Shown in pieces: positions 10,313-20,919 of a stretch of 64,000 nt of DNA. The stretch's first letter is position 1. The number at the start of each line of letters is the position of its first letter. The stretch covers positions 137,038,786-137,102,785 of the forward strand of contig OX104127.1 of the NCBI GenBank assembly GCA_944470555.2, read 5' to 3'. Source of the stretch: Heterobilharzia americana (lineage: Eukaryota; Platyhelminthes; Trematoda; Strigeidida; Schistosomatidae). The translations under genes and the position numbers were made by a program. The notes beneath the pieces were generated by a model. That model ran no database searches and was not told the DNA's origin. It worked only from the letters and a program-made list of their open reading frames with translations.

Positions 10313-10734
10313 CATTCTCATCCTGTACTACAAATCTTTTCGATCACTTCAAAGACAGACGAGTTTATTTACAGAAGTACGTGATACTTTTGGTGAGCAG
10401 TAACGACACTTTAGATACTTGGGTGGATGCGGAAGTTATCCATAGTAATGATGGATAGTGGCTAGCTGCCGAATCCAGAGAGCGAAGGAGCCTATACATC
10501 AATAGAGACCGGCCAGTTTACTGTAGTCAGTGACGGGGAAATTCTAAGTGATAACGTTTCAAAACATTTTGGAAATAATTACAATATGATATCTCTTTTA
10601 AGGCCTAGTCATCAACTGCACTTTTATTAAAGTTGAATGGAAAAAGAAAGATTATCTGCTTTGGGATAATCTGATAATTGATTCCTTTCTATTCGACGAT
10701 TATATTCGTAATGTAGTTTGCAGCTGAAGGGAAT

Positions 10735-11070
10735 TTTATTGTTAAAGTTGTATTCATCATAGACTGACACCAACTAGAAAACCAATGAGAATCTGGAAAC
10801 ACTGGATAGCTGTTTCATCCTACTGTGAAACCCCTCAGCAGTACGCACTTACTACCCTACATGCTAGGGATAGAACTCAGGGCTTCCGGGTTTTATGGCG
10901 AACGCGTTAACCACAGATTCCTACTTCTTCATGCTAGTTAACGTTATATAGTGGGACTGTCCACCAGGGTCTTCTGTTGGCATCCGTTTCACTTCCGACT
11001 GATCGATCCCAAAGTTCAAAGCTTTTCACTAAAACTTTGTGGATATCCATCTGGAAGCGTTTTATTTGTC
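10735..11070 (-). mobile_element. SINE-T copy with extended head
   Basis: The reverse strand carries the tail ('TGATGAATACAACTTT'), the body, a B-box-like region near 10,870 and an A-box region near 10,900. The flank to 11,070 includes 'TGGATATCCATCTGG', shared with the copy at 6,780. Confidence 0.6.
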
Positions 11071-11079
11071 TGGAAAACC

Positions 11080-14000
11080 TTTTCTCAAAATCCACTTGAT
11101 AACCCTTTTAATCAAGTCTGCCATGATCTGATAACTAGTTTGTATACACATTCAGTCAAATATAGAGTGCGTTGAAGCCGAATAGTCCAGTGGTGGGGTT
11201 TTCAATTTGGTACCAGGTGATACACCGTAAAATAGTAGACAGCATATCGCTTTTTTCATTCCTGAAGATGCGCTTTCCTATCAAAAGAGGTAAGGTGTCA
11301 CTGTCGTTCGTCACCATTGTTCGGGAGATTTGTGTTCTCATCTTGAATGTCAGCTTTGTTAAAGCATGCATAACTGGTTTCAAGTAGCACAAAGCATGAA
11401 AACTGTCGAGATGATTTACCTACTACTGAGAGTAGACACATCTAAAGTGTACAGTAACCTAGGGAGTAATGTCCCAGGGAACTTCCTTTCTTCTGACACC
11501 AGTAGAACGCACTAAAGTCATCTTCACGTCATACATATGTAGATTGTAACTCTTAATGCACAAGGAGTTGTATACTGAAAAATGAGAGCTTATAAACACG
11601 AATAAAAGTGTTTACTTTAAGATTATAAATTAGAAATCTCGGTTCCCTTTGAAATAAAGCTTACTGTGGAATTAGGGTCGTTTGGAAGGCTTATAAGGAA
11701 GAAATTGATTTATAAAGACTATTGACACATTTGGTTCCTCACTAATAAAAAAATTAGGACTGAAACTCAAAAGTATATGTGTTCACTCTTTAGTCATCAT
11801 TTTCAAATTTATGATTATTGAAAGAATTTCGTATTATACACGCCTAAACACGCGTCTGCTACACTGTTATGAAACTGACAAATAATTCCGTTGACAGTAT
11901 TAAGATAAGCTTTACGACTATCCAAGAAAACAATGTAAACACAAATGTGTGGCTGTGAGTAAAGTGGCAGACTACTTCTTACTGCACCCTGAATGTGATC
12001 ACTCATGTCTGTACCATTATGACTACTAGTATGAGGACTTTGCATCACAAAATACAGAGCACGTTAGTGGGATACCGCAGTTATTGAGAGCATTTTTCAC
12101 ACAATTATTGAATTCGATAAAATATAACAAGCTATAGGAAACGTTTAAGGCATAAAATCCTCCAACTTTGGTTTGCATGATAAACAAATGTAAAATGAAC
12201 CTTTGCATGCATTTATGACGTTTTTAGTTTTTCATTAAATTTGAACATAATGTACTGAACTACTTACAAGTTACAAGTAGTTAAAAACAGCACTAAAAGT
12301 TCGTCTAGGTCAATGTTTGCTGTGTTAGTACTATGTTCGCCCTGCACATGTTGAGACATTGCTTTCAGCAGTCAAAAGCTAACATTTCTGCTGAAACTTA
12401 CTTCAAGGTCCTCCAGACTGTGAATTGTGATCTTCTTCATAGTTCCCGTTTCTGGACATTTCATTGGGTATTTTGAAAGTTTTGATGAAAAATTATGTCC
12501 GTAGTTTTATTTTGCCGAAGTTATTTCCGCACGTTCTCCTCAGTACCCACACCCTTATTACGCGCACCCTACTTTAATCTTTTCCTTTTGGTCTTTATGG
12601 TTTTTGAGGTACTGCTAAGTAGAGAAGTCTTTCCGGCGTAATCATGCTAACAGATTCCCGAGGTAGGTTGTCACTACGAAACCACAATTATCTGCAAAAA
12701 TTAGAGAAGCTTCCTGTGGAATTGGTGTGTGTATTTCCTGAGCAAAAATGGAGGTAGTATATACTACAAGACAGTCTTTTTCCATTGGTCATCACCTTCA
12801 ATTACGAAATACATTTCATAGGAGTGAAAGTAAATTGAAGGTCGACTTGGGAAAAAGTCTTCACTAGCAAGGAAAAATAACATTTTGGAAGCCATTCCAC
12901 TGTTTTCATTTCAGATTCGGATGCATTATGTTGTATTGGTAATATAAAGATCAAATTATACACAAACAGCTTACGGTTGCCTTGAGTTGGATAGACTTAA
13001 TAACTAGGTTTCAAGGATTATAGAAATATGAAACGGCAGTCACATGCTCTATCCCCTACACATCCCTCTCAGACAGTAAGTGGCTTAAGGATTCGGAAGT
13101 GATGACACCTACACAGAGTGTAATGCAGAAGGCATGTCTTAATTATCCTTCACACGGGGATACTTAACAACTCCTGCCTACGTTGAATCTCCTTATAGTG
13201 TATTATTCAGTCTGGATATTTACTGATCATCAAATTCGTAGTCAACCAGAAAGGTTACTTAAGATTAATGTGAACATCTCATTTTTTTTCTCCATCTTCA
13301 AAAATAGTGGACTCAATGGATTGTCAAATACAGGCATAACGCAGAAATTATGACTTTTTAAAGAAGTATAGAAGATACCTGATTGATTTTCTGTAACTAG
13401 TGGAAAAAGAGAATTTGTTTACGGAGGTAGTGTTTGATGAATTGTTGCCAATAGCTAGTACCATCGAAATGTAGATAACTTTTATAGCCATGCTTACATA
13501 TTAGCTAAAGATATCTCTTTCTTATTATGAATTATACTGCATACTTACTGGTGACTTTATGCAAAGATGAACTCCACTCTTTGAACAACATTTCCACTGA
13601 TGGTGATTCATGACTATCCGAGGAATAAGTTATTCTAAACTCAGTAAATTCTGATGTGTTTCAAAACACTACAGGTTTACAAATAACTCACCTTGAAACA
13701 GGACGTAGAAGGGGTTCCATGAATCTTAAAGTTAGGTAATTTGGTTAACTACATCTAGTTGAAGTTACAGTTATGATTTAGCACACGAATGGATACTTAT
13801 TGCTAGACTGTCAATGTGTAAATTCCTCCTTACCATCTAGTTAGTATTCCCACATAGCAATCTAAGAGGAATACTTGGGGCTTTTAGACGTAAAAACAGG
13901 CCTGCAGATGTGGAGTGAAATGATTCATTTCCAATAAACTCCCTCCTCGTCTTGACCGAAAGACTGGTCATCATTTTTCCGATTTAACTTTGAGATATTG

Positions 14001-14335
14001 ACTGGATAAAATATGTAGGAAACTTTACATTATATCGTCTTTATGTTAGTCGATTATGTAAGTACTGAATTTATCCAGTAATCTTTGTTGTAACCACTTG
14101 ATAGTTTTACAGGCATAGGGGCAGAAATGAAGTCATCATATCTATTGAAATGATATCCAATCTTCATAGGAGGTTTATCAACAGGCAGGATAAATTTATG
14201 ATATACATAAAAAGGTTAAGAATGATAAACATTTCAATGCTTTAATTTGTAAAGATACATAAAGTAGATAACTACTGTCACTAAGCAACGTGATGCTGAA
14301 ATGTTGGTAAAGATTTGTAGCTCCGAATAAAGTTG
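11080..14335. other. Long stretch with no gene recognised
   Basis: I found no exon with splice sites, no known domain and no assignable repeat. Short ORFs at 11,156-11,392 on both strands look like shadows of composition. Ancient retroelement debris is likely but cannot be shown by eye. Confidence 0.4.
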
Positions 14336-14340
14336 GTAGT

Positions 14341-14415
14341 GGTTCGGTGTTCCTTAAGCTTTGAAAATTTGTTGCGGACATTTCATCACCAGGCTTGATG
14401 GCATCTTCAGCACTA
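14341..14415 (+). repeat. Penelope-associated terminal repeat unit
   Basis: Unit 'GGTGTTCCTTAAGCTTTGA', then 'GGACATTTCATCACCAGGC', then 'TGGCATCTTCAGCACTAAC'. It pairs with an inverted unit at 14,590-14,680, leaving about 175 nt between the arms. Confidence 0.55.
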
Positions 14416-14589
14416 ACTTCATACAGAAGTGAAACATATTCAGATGTTACACGAACGTTTAAATAGTGTTTTTATTGATTTTCTCTATCGTCCAGTTGTA
14501 AGTTGGGAATAACACTCAAGGTCAATAAAAACTTTATTGAAACATTTATGTAACATTTGAATATTCTTCACTTGTGCATCAAGTTAATG

Positions 14590-14680
14590 CTGACAGTGTC
14601 ACTAAGCCTGGCTGTGAAGCATCCATGACAATATATCAAAGCTGAGAGAACACCAAACCATCGTCATCAAGGTGACTTCT
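14590..14680 (-). repeat. Penelope-associated terminal repeat unit, inverted
   Basis: Reverse-complemented it reads 'GGTGTTCTCTCAGCTTTGAT', 'CATGGATGCTTCACAGCC', 'AGGCTTAGTGACACTGTCAG'. This is the inverted partner of the unit at 14,341. Confidence 0.55.
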
Positions 14681-14699
14681 TCAGATCCGTACTCCAAAA

Positions 14700-15225
14700 C
14701 AATGAAATATTGAGAAAATTGTGGCTTGATCAATTCCCTTGAGACCACATTGAATATCTAGTGAACATTTTAACGGATTTGGATCTTTGAGGCTTTCTGA
14801 TTAACCTTGTGTATTTGTTGACAAAATATGTATGAAAAATAAACTGGGATTATTTGTTGAGATTTGTCATATATCTTCTGTTTATGAAAGTTATTCTTGC
14901 TCTTTTTTAGAATGCTTGCTGAACTCGTCGGTTAACTAAGATTATCCTGAGAAAAGTAAAGCTTTGTCAGGAAAACTTGAATGACTTCCATATTTCTGTG
15001 TTCTGTCAATCTAGAGTTCTCGGTAGGAAAGATATAGTATAACTGTTTTTTATGTCATACCGTCGTTGATTAGACCGAATTGATCGGTCTCTATTGGCAT
15101 ATGAGCTTCTGTGAGGATGCCTCAATAGTGCCTGTGTTCTAATTATATATTGATGATGGATCATGGCTAGCAGTGGAATCAAAGATATAAAAAACAATTA
15201 TACTAAAAACTATACCCGTCGCACA
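14700..15225. other. No gene recognised
   Basis: No coding signal or assignable repeat was seen. Confidence 0.45.
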
Positions 15226-15227
15226 AG

Positions 15228-15412
15228 AAGTGGCTATGGTGGCTCGGTGGTGTAGTGGATAACGCCCTGGCGTTTGAAGTGGTCGCTCACAAATCCGAAT
15301 CCTGGTGGGAACAACATCACTCATTGGGAAGCAGGCACACCTAGCTGATGAGTCCGAAACAGGACGAAATGTGAGTCCTGGATTCCACTGCTAGCCACAA
15401 TCCATCATTAAT
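15228..15412 (+). mobile_element. Hammerhead SINE copy, full length
   Basis: This is the best copy of the family. The tRNA-like head 'GGTGTAGTGGATAACGCC' (A box) is followed about 35 nt later by a B-box-like 'AAATCCGAATCCTGG', a linker 'CAACATCACTCATTGGGA', the hammerhead (annotated separately) and the 3' end 'ATTCCACTGCTAGCCAC'. The arrangement, a pol III head joined to a self-cleaving tail, is that of the schistosome Sm-alpha-type repeats. Flanking duplications could not be recognised. Confidence 0.85.
15333..15392 (+). ncRNA. Type I hammerhead ribozyme, all core bases intact
   Basis: The core heptamer CTGATGA lies at 15,345-15,351. Stem II is GTCC (15,352-15,355) paired with GGAC (15,362-15,365), with a six-base GAAACA loop. 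GAAA is at 15,366-15,369. Stem III is two pairs (A15,369-T15,376 and T15,370-G15,375) closed by a GTGA tetraloop, a GNRA type. The predicted cut follows GTC, after C15,377. Stem I is CTAG (15,341-15,344) paired with CTGG (15,378-15,381), including one G-T wobble, with a mismatch beyond. Hammerheads with tiny stem III often rely on dimers or loop contacts to cleave, so activity cannot be assumed. Confidence 0.88.
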
Positions 15413-15414
15413 AG

Positions 15415-15815
15415 GAAAGATATAGTGTATCCTTACTTGGGCTGAAAGTTTTTCCATGCCAAAACACTTTCACATGTATCCCAGATGGGTATATCACAAA
15501 GGTTTTCGTGACACATGGCTGTAATCCTTGTTAATAAGTTCATGGAATTCGTATCTCGTATTTTAGGCAGTTCCTTGTCGTTTTCTGTAGGAATGTCAAC
15601 TCTCGAGGTCTGTCAACTTTACTACTCTTCTGAACACCATAATAGACTAAACTTTTGTAAACTACTAAAATACGGAAACCCATTTAAAAAATCTCCATTA
15701 CTAAACTCAGGCTATTGTATTATACATGTCCAGCTCAAGAGAGGAAGATGTTTTCTTATCTATCCAAAACAAAAATCAACCACAGAAGTACTCACAGAAT
15801 GCTGTTAATATACTA
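15415..15815. other. Possible continuation of the Penelope fragment, unreadable
   Basis: On the minus strand this follows the Penelope N-terminal fragment. A few residues near 15,810-15,890 still read sensibly ('IEISLSSTD', 'ISADKLGLQYTL'), after which no frame can be followed. Confidence 0.35.
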
Positions 15816-15819
15816 GTGT

Positions 15820-16316
15820 ATACTGTAGTCCTAACTTATCTGCAGATATTCTATCTGTTGAACTTAAGGATATTTCTATCTAGCGGATGATATCATCTAG
15901 TTTCAATTCATTAATCCCCGCATTGAAGTTAAGGCTTTTCTTCCGTACTTTTGTTGAGCTTAAGATTCTAGTTAAGAGATTCACAACCCACCTTGACTTA
16001 TCAATTATTAATGATGTGCTGTTGGTGGTCACATTATGTTTCACTAGTACAATTCTTCGATAGGTTTGTTCAAATTCCTTATTTGAGTACTTTAGGATTT
16101 CTTGAAAGCAGCTGATTTCGCCTTATTGCAATTACCTATCAGAAGCTCATAGTCTTTTACACTAATTGTTTGTATCAGCTGATATTTTAGTTCTTCAATA
16201 TAACTCTTGATACTGTAGGATATTTTGACTATTCTATGAATTTCTTCTTCAGAGCAGATTTCACTGACCCATTCCATAACTGCTTTATCTTCATCTATTG
16301 GAATTGGTGCACGCAT
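15820..16316 (-). pseudogene. Penelope-like element, N-terminal region of the polyprotein
   Basis: From a Met at 16,316 the reverse strand reads an acidic, hydrophilic segment ('MRAPIPIDEDKAVMEWVSEI', then 'YELLIGNCNKAKSAAFKKS'). After a break it continues 'KEFEQTYRRIVLVKHN', 'SRWVVNLLTRILSSTKV', 'RKKSLNFNAGINELKLDDII'. The 'VVNL...ILS...LNF' pattern resembles the conserved block before the RT in Penelope-like elements. This supports a 5' piece of the class whose 3' half is seen at 1,440-2,270. The RT itself is absent. The assignment is by pattern, not alignment. Confidence 0.6.
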
Positions 16317-16354
16317 ATGTAGCTATTTAGGGCTGATGTGATTTCTAAGACATT

Positions 16355-16520
16355 AAAAATTTGGTGTTCTCTGAGGTTTGATATTTTCTCGTGAAAATTT
16401 CATTCCTAGGCCCAGGGTATCTTCACCACTAATATCATAACCAATTACTCAAGACGTTACTACGGCTGGAGATGAAATGTCCATGAAAAATTATCAAAGC
16501 ACAAAGAACGTCAGGACACG
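16355..16520. repeat. Inverted pair of Penelope-associated terminal repeat units
   Basis: The left arm on the plus strand is 'TTGGTGTTCTCTGAGGTTTG' then 'TTTCATTCCTAGGCCCAGG' and 'TATCTTCACCACTAAT' (16,358-16,430). The right arm is the reverse complement of the same unit (16,460-16,520). It lies directly upstream of the minus-strand Penelope fragment. Confidence 0.6.
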
Positions 16521-16565
16521 ATGAAACTCGTCTAACACACTTTTTATGGTGTCTAGATTATCCTA

Positions 16566-16735
16566 TCACTCACTCACTCACTCACTCACTCACTCACTCA
16601 CTCACTCACTCACTCACTCACTCACTCACTCACTCACTCACTCACTCACTCACTCACTCACTCACTCACTCACTCACTCATTCACTCACTCACTCACTCA
16701 CTCAACCAACCAATCAACCAATCAATCAATAGCTC
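16566..16735. repeat. (TCAC)n array, about 35 units
   Basis: A nearly perfect tetranucleotide array at 16,566-16,704, with one ATTC variant near 16,680, decays at its right end into AACC/AATC units to about 16,735. It translates as a spurious Thr-His-Ser-Leu repeat ORF that should not be annotated. The left flank 'GTGTCTAGAT' matches the short TCAC run at 10,200. Confidence 0.95.
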
Positions 16736-16739
16736 AATA

Positions 16740-17040
16740 ATTCATTCATCCACTCACACACAATAGGCTGTAATATTAATAAAGTGGGAAGGCAAGAAAC
16801 CTAGTTTAGGAACTTTTTGGTGAAATATCTAGTTAACGAAGTGTGTCATATCCAGTGTTTTATTTGGTTATTTACAGATCACTCTACTGATAATTCGTTC
16901 TCTAATATTTCTAAACCAATCGAACATTATTCTTTCAATTTCGTAGTAAAAGATGTCTTAACTCTCACCTTTCAGTCATTCCTATCGATCTGACTGTAAA
17001 CACTCAAGAATTATTCTGGATATTAACCTAACAGTATTGT
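16740..17040. other. No gene recognised
   Basis: AT-rich with no supported feature. Confidence 0.45.
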
Positions 17041-17041
17041 C

Positions 17042-17185
17042 TACGTGCCACAGTGGCTTAGGAGATAGCTTTTTGACATTTAAGAGATGGGGGCTGAGTT
17101 CGAGTCCCGGTGGGAATGGGTATATCAGTTGGCGAGTCCCGAATAGGAAGAAACATGCGTCCTGGGACCTACTGTCAGCCATTAA
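17042..17185 (+). mobile_element. Hammerhead SINE copy, ribozyme degenerate
   Basis: The head 'GCCACAGTGGCTTAGGAGAT' and the B box 'GAGTTCGAGTCCCGG' are clear. In the ribozyme the heptamer reads TTGGCGA at 17,129-17,135 (C3 and A6 lost). Stem II (GTCC opposite GGAA) is also damaged. Inactive. Confidence 0.8.
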
Positions 17186-17199
17186 ATAAACTATAACAT

Positions 17200-17765
17200 A
17201 GTGAATATTTGGGCAATATCGAGACATCTGCTTGGGAGCCCATCTGCAAACAAAAATCGATCATTTCTATCCAGTAAGACAACGAGGAATTACAAGTATC
17301 AATAAACAATACTGTTTATAAGTTGGACAAAGGTGTCACGTATGTCCTTTATACCACTTATGAATCTACCTTTGCTTTCTACCATGTCTTCTTGCTAAAT
17401 TAGGCTGCTATACAAATACTGAATACTGGGTTTCAGTTCATTGTATGTCTTTTCTTGAAATGAAGCAGTACACCACAATTTAAGACAGAACTGTTCACTT
17501 CACTGTTTTTCATGGTTAATGTTTCAAAGAGTGCTATTCATCTCCCATCCTCTGTGTATGATATGCCTTAATTTTGATACGTGTGCTGGTGACAAGACAG
17601 TTGCTGTGCCCACTACCTCCTGAAATTACTCTGAAATGATTGATTTCCTGAAAAATTGTCATTATTAGTTGGCTTTAAGATAATTCCCTTCAAATGATAT
17701 TTTGTCCATTTTAGTCTCAAATGTGAACAAGACTTGGTAGACGTGAGGACAAATACTCAACGATG
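17200..17765. other. No gene recognised
   Basis: No ORF or repeat could be supported. Confidence 0.45.
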
Positions 17766-17769
17766 ACAC

Positions 17770-18030
17770 TAGGTGATAGTCCTACTATGTCACGAACTAA
17801 GAGAAGTTGGAAATATGGACCAGTGGATTCCGACATAGTGGCTCAATGGTAATTTGCTGACCAAAGGACCTGAAGGTCTTTGGTCCGATCTGTGGTTTGG
17901 TAGCGTCATGGTTGCGCACGGCTAAGGAGCCCCATATTAAGAAGAAACAGCTCTCAAGTACTCCCAGGTTCCCAGCTTTCCTCAAACTGATGTCAGTCCA
18001 TGGTGAACACCAGCTTGAAAAACCACCGAA
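17770..18030 (+). mobile_element. SINE-T copy, near full length
   Basis: The leader 'ACGAACTAAGAGAAGTTGG' matches the copy at 3,290. 'AGTGGCTCAATGGTAA' (A box) and 'CCTGAAGGTCTTTGGTCCG' (worn B box) follow, then the body and the tail 'AGTCCATGGTGAACACCAG'. The copy ends in a short A-rich stretch. Confidence 0.7.
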
Positions 18031-18034
18031 TCTC

Positions 18035-18985
18035 CATAAACCCCCGAATTCAGAAGACTATTATGATCTGCTTCATTCCAATAACTTCTGTGATTTGATT
18101 GCTATGTGTAGGAAGCATAGTGGATATTATATACCTGGGTTTAAGCTTTTCCCATGATTTCGGGGGCTCTTTTATGTTTTGATAATCTTCAAGACATCCT
18201 CCATTTGAAATTTGTATACAGAGGTGATGACCATCTGTTGGAACCAGCCTCAACTTCTACGATAGATCGACTCCTTATCTTATTTCTTATCTTTCTTTTG
18301 ACCTTCTCCTGACTTCAGAAGAAAATCTTCATCATGTAGAATTTGTAGTTTGTAATTTAGTCCAATAGTGCATCTTTAACCATTATTGATGTGTGAAATT
18401 GTTGAAAGGCTAGCGAATCTATAAAAGTAACTGGCTGACGTTATTTCATCAGGACCAACACGAAGAAATTTCATACGTACTGATGCTCATCCATGTAAAA
18501 TATAAAATCTCAACTATAGAATTTTCACTATGGATATTGTGTAACTAGGTAAGAGTTCAATAGTTGAAGGCATTCGGTAGTGAGCCCTGGTTCATTTGTG
18601 TTTCTTGACTATTACTACTCGTCAAGAAGGCGGATCTGTAACTTCAGTGGAAATGATATCTTTCGAGAGATTTGAACCCGCATTAATAAATTTCAAACAC
18701 TGAACATCAATTAATGTGCAATATGATACTGACATTGCTAATATACTTATCATATTACAAAGTTATCGATAAGATTTGTCAACACTATGAATTCCATTCT
18801 GTGTACACAGTTGTTTTCTGGAATGATGCAGTTATTAATTACCAATTACTAACTTCAATAAATAGACTAGTAGCTTTCTTCAGGCGTATACTAGCTAAAT
18901 ATCACTTCTACACTAAGAACTCATGGATCACTATGATATGGAATTCATGTTGCCTGATAAGAATAGCCTATAAGTTTCAGTGTTT
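18035..18985. other. No gene recognised
   Basis: No domain or splice pattern was found in the short ORFs here. Confidence 0.4.
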
Positions 18986-18989
18986 TTAG

Positions 18990-19170
18990 TTTTGGAGGTT
19001 TTTGTTATTCTCACGTAGTGATACCTGTTAGGGAACTACGGAAAACTTGGAAGCATAGAATAGTTGTTTCCTCCTAGTATGAGATTCATCAGCAGTGAGC
19101 ACATAAGACTTCACCAGGGACCAGACTCATGACCTCCACGTTTCATGGCGACCATGCTACTACTGATATT
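18990..19170 (-). mobile_element. SINE-T copy, degraded
   Basis: The reverse strand keeps 'GGTCGCCATGAAACGTGG' style head sequence near 19,135-19,155 and the body block near 19,060-19,095. The tail is worn. Confidence 0.55.
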
Positions 19171-19174
19171 CATT

Positions 19175-19660
19175 TATTGGGATCTTGGAAATGACCACCA
19201 GATTTTATAAACTGAATTGTCGTGCAGTACTTTAAATCCTCGAAATAGAAAGTGACTGACTTATCAGTATATTCAATCCACAGTACAGATCCACTTTTGT
19301 CATACATATTTTCTTAGTGTACTGTGAGATGAAAACCACCAGTCTAGCTACACTAAAGTCTCCATCTCTATAACAGATTGTGGATTGATTGCAATTTGAT
19401 AAAAATCCAACCTTACGAGGTCCTACGTTGTTCATTCTGTTTTTGGTTGTGAACAACAACTTCGTACTGTACTATGGTTTCAGAAGTCTCTCATAGCTAA
19501 GTAAAATTTTCATTCATACTTGGACTTTGATCATTCTTCTTGAAATCTGGACACAGAAAGTTTCTTGCATGGATACTGTTTACAGATATATTAGGATCAC
19601 AAATTGCTTGGGCGTAAACATCTGCTTAAAGGTAGATAGACAGATAGGTACATCAAAACA
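19175..19660. other. No gene recognised
   Basis: No supported feature. Confidence 0.45.
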
Positions 19661-19664
19661 GAAT

Positions 19665-20915
19665 TTGGTTAAGAAATGTGTAAGTTGAAATTATCACACT
19701 TCACTACCAGCCTCTTCGGGTCGACGCATTCAACTACTTTACCACCTTTCCTTAAACTAGGAGATGCTTCAGATCGGCCTTGAAGCATCACCTTACACTT
19801 GATAGGTGTGAAACACATGCCAAACGTACTCGTATCTCCGATCAAGGCTTTCAGAAGACGCTGCATTTTGTCAGCGTCTTCATCTAACAGGACAGTATCG
19901 CCTGTGTATACCAGTTCAACCGGATGAACTCCAAGGGGTCAATCAGCCTCTGTGAAGTGAGAAGTGCCTATGGTCTCACCAATCAATATATCTATAGAGA
20001 AGTAAGTTAGAAACTGAAACATCAGAAACCTATGTCACTTCAGATGAACTGACGAAATATACCCATTTATTCATTAACAAGAACAAGGCATGTATCAGGG
20101 AAGAAATATTTCTTCGGTGATACTTCAGATGAAAACTTTCCGTAAGCACTTACAGGACTGCGATAATTCAAGTAGAGAGCTTTGGCTAGCTCCAAGCGCT
20201 TGCTGGGTACCCCATTCATGGTCAGACACTTCCACATCTCATGATCAGCGAAGTCACTTTCAGATCAAGAAATGTGGCAAGTATCAGCCGCTGGTAAGTC
20301 TGTTCATGTTCTAAAACCCGTTGATGGGTGGAGATCTGATTGATACACTTTCGCTTAAGTCTGAAACCTACCTAGTTTCCTCTGATTTGGTAATCTCCGT
20401 CTCAATTCAGACATCCAATAACCATGTATTAAAAGATTTTAGATAAGATGTTAGTCAACCTGATTTCCTTATGGTTATCACACGAACTTCTCTCCTTTCT
20501 TATAGGACTGCAATTATCAGCAATCTAGACCCGCCTGATGGCACAACCTCCGATTTTGATGGTGTTGTGTTCCCTGAGCCGGATGGGTTAATAGTAAAGC
20601 TTTCATTGTCACTCTAGACAACATTATCAGCACAAAAATCAGAAAGAAGTTTGTACCGATGATATGAAGTGAGACCAGGTGAATAGCCTTATTTGGTTCG
20701 TGGATACTTGTCTTAGAAACAAAGCACACATCCATGATTCGAGATTCCAGAGTTCTTGCAATGAATGTCTGTTGTCCGACTAGGCATCGAGTACGGACGC
20801 TGGAAGTTCGATTGTGCGGTCGACGGCTGTGTCTTAGGAAACAAGAAATGGTGTTTAACAAACTTGGATGGTTAACAATGATCACAGCATGAGCCATTAA
20901 AGAAGTCAAGAGGTG
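19665..20915 (-). pseudogene. LINE-B (RTE-like) copy: endonuclease start plus reverse transcriptase, internally deleted
   Basis: On the reverse strand, from the right, the N-terminus of the apurinic-type endonuclease is visible ('SVRTRCLVGQQTFIARTLES', 'IMDVCFVSKTSIHEP', about 20,700-20,850). After a jump comes the RT with many stops: 'LTNILSKIF', 'INQISTHQRVLEHEQTYQR', 'LATFLDLKV' (the F-DxxxAFD block, with the AFD lost), 'ELAKALYLNYRS'-type sequence, then 'LLDEDADKMQRLLKALIGD' and 'FGMCFTPIKCKVMLQGRSE' at 19,780-19,900. About 1.3 kb between endonuclease start and RT is missing compared with a full element, as judged from known RTE ORFs. Confidence 0.75.
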
Positions 20916-20919
20916 AAGG

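Noticed and set aside
15240..15310. Functional tRNA gene at the SINE head
   Set aside because: A and B boxes are present, but no cloverleaf with paired acceptor, anticodon and T arms could be drawn. It is the head of a SINE.
16546..16740. ORF encoding a Thr-His-Ser-Leu repeat protein
   Set aside because: It is a translation of the (TCAC)n microsatellite. All frames stay open for trivial reasons.
20517..20909. 130-residue ORF as a host protein
   Set aside because: Its N-terminal half matches the endonuclease start of LINE-B. The remainder runs out of frame into non-coding sequence.
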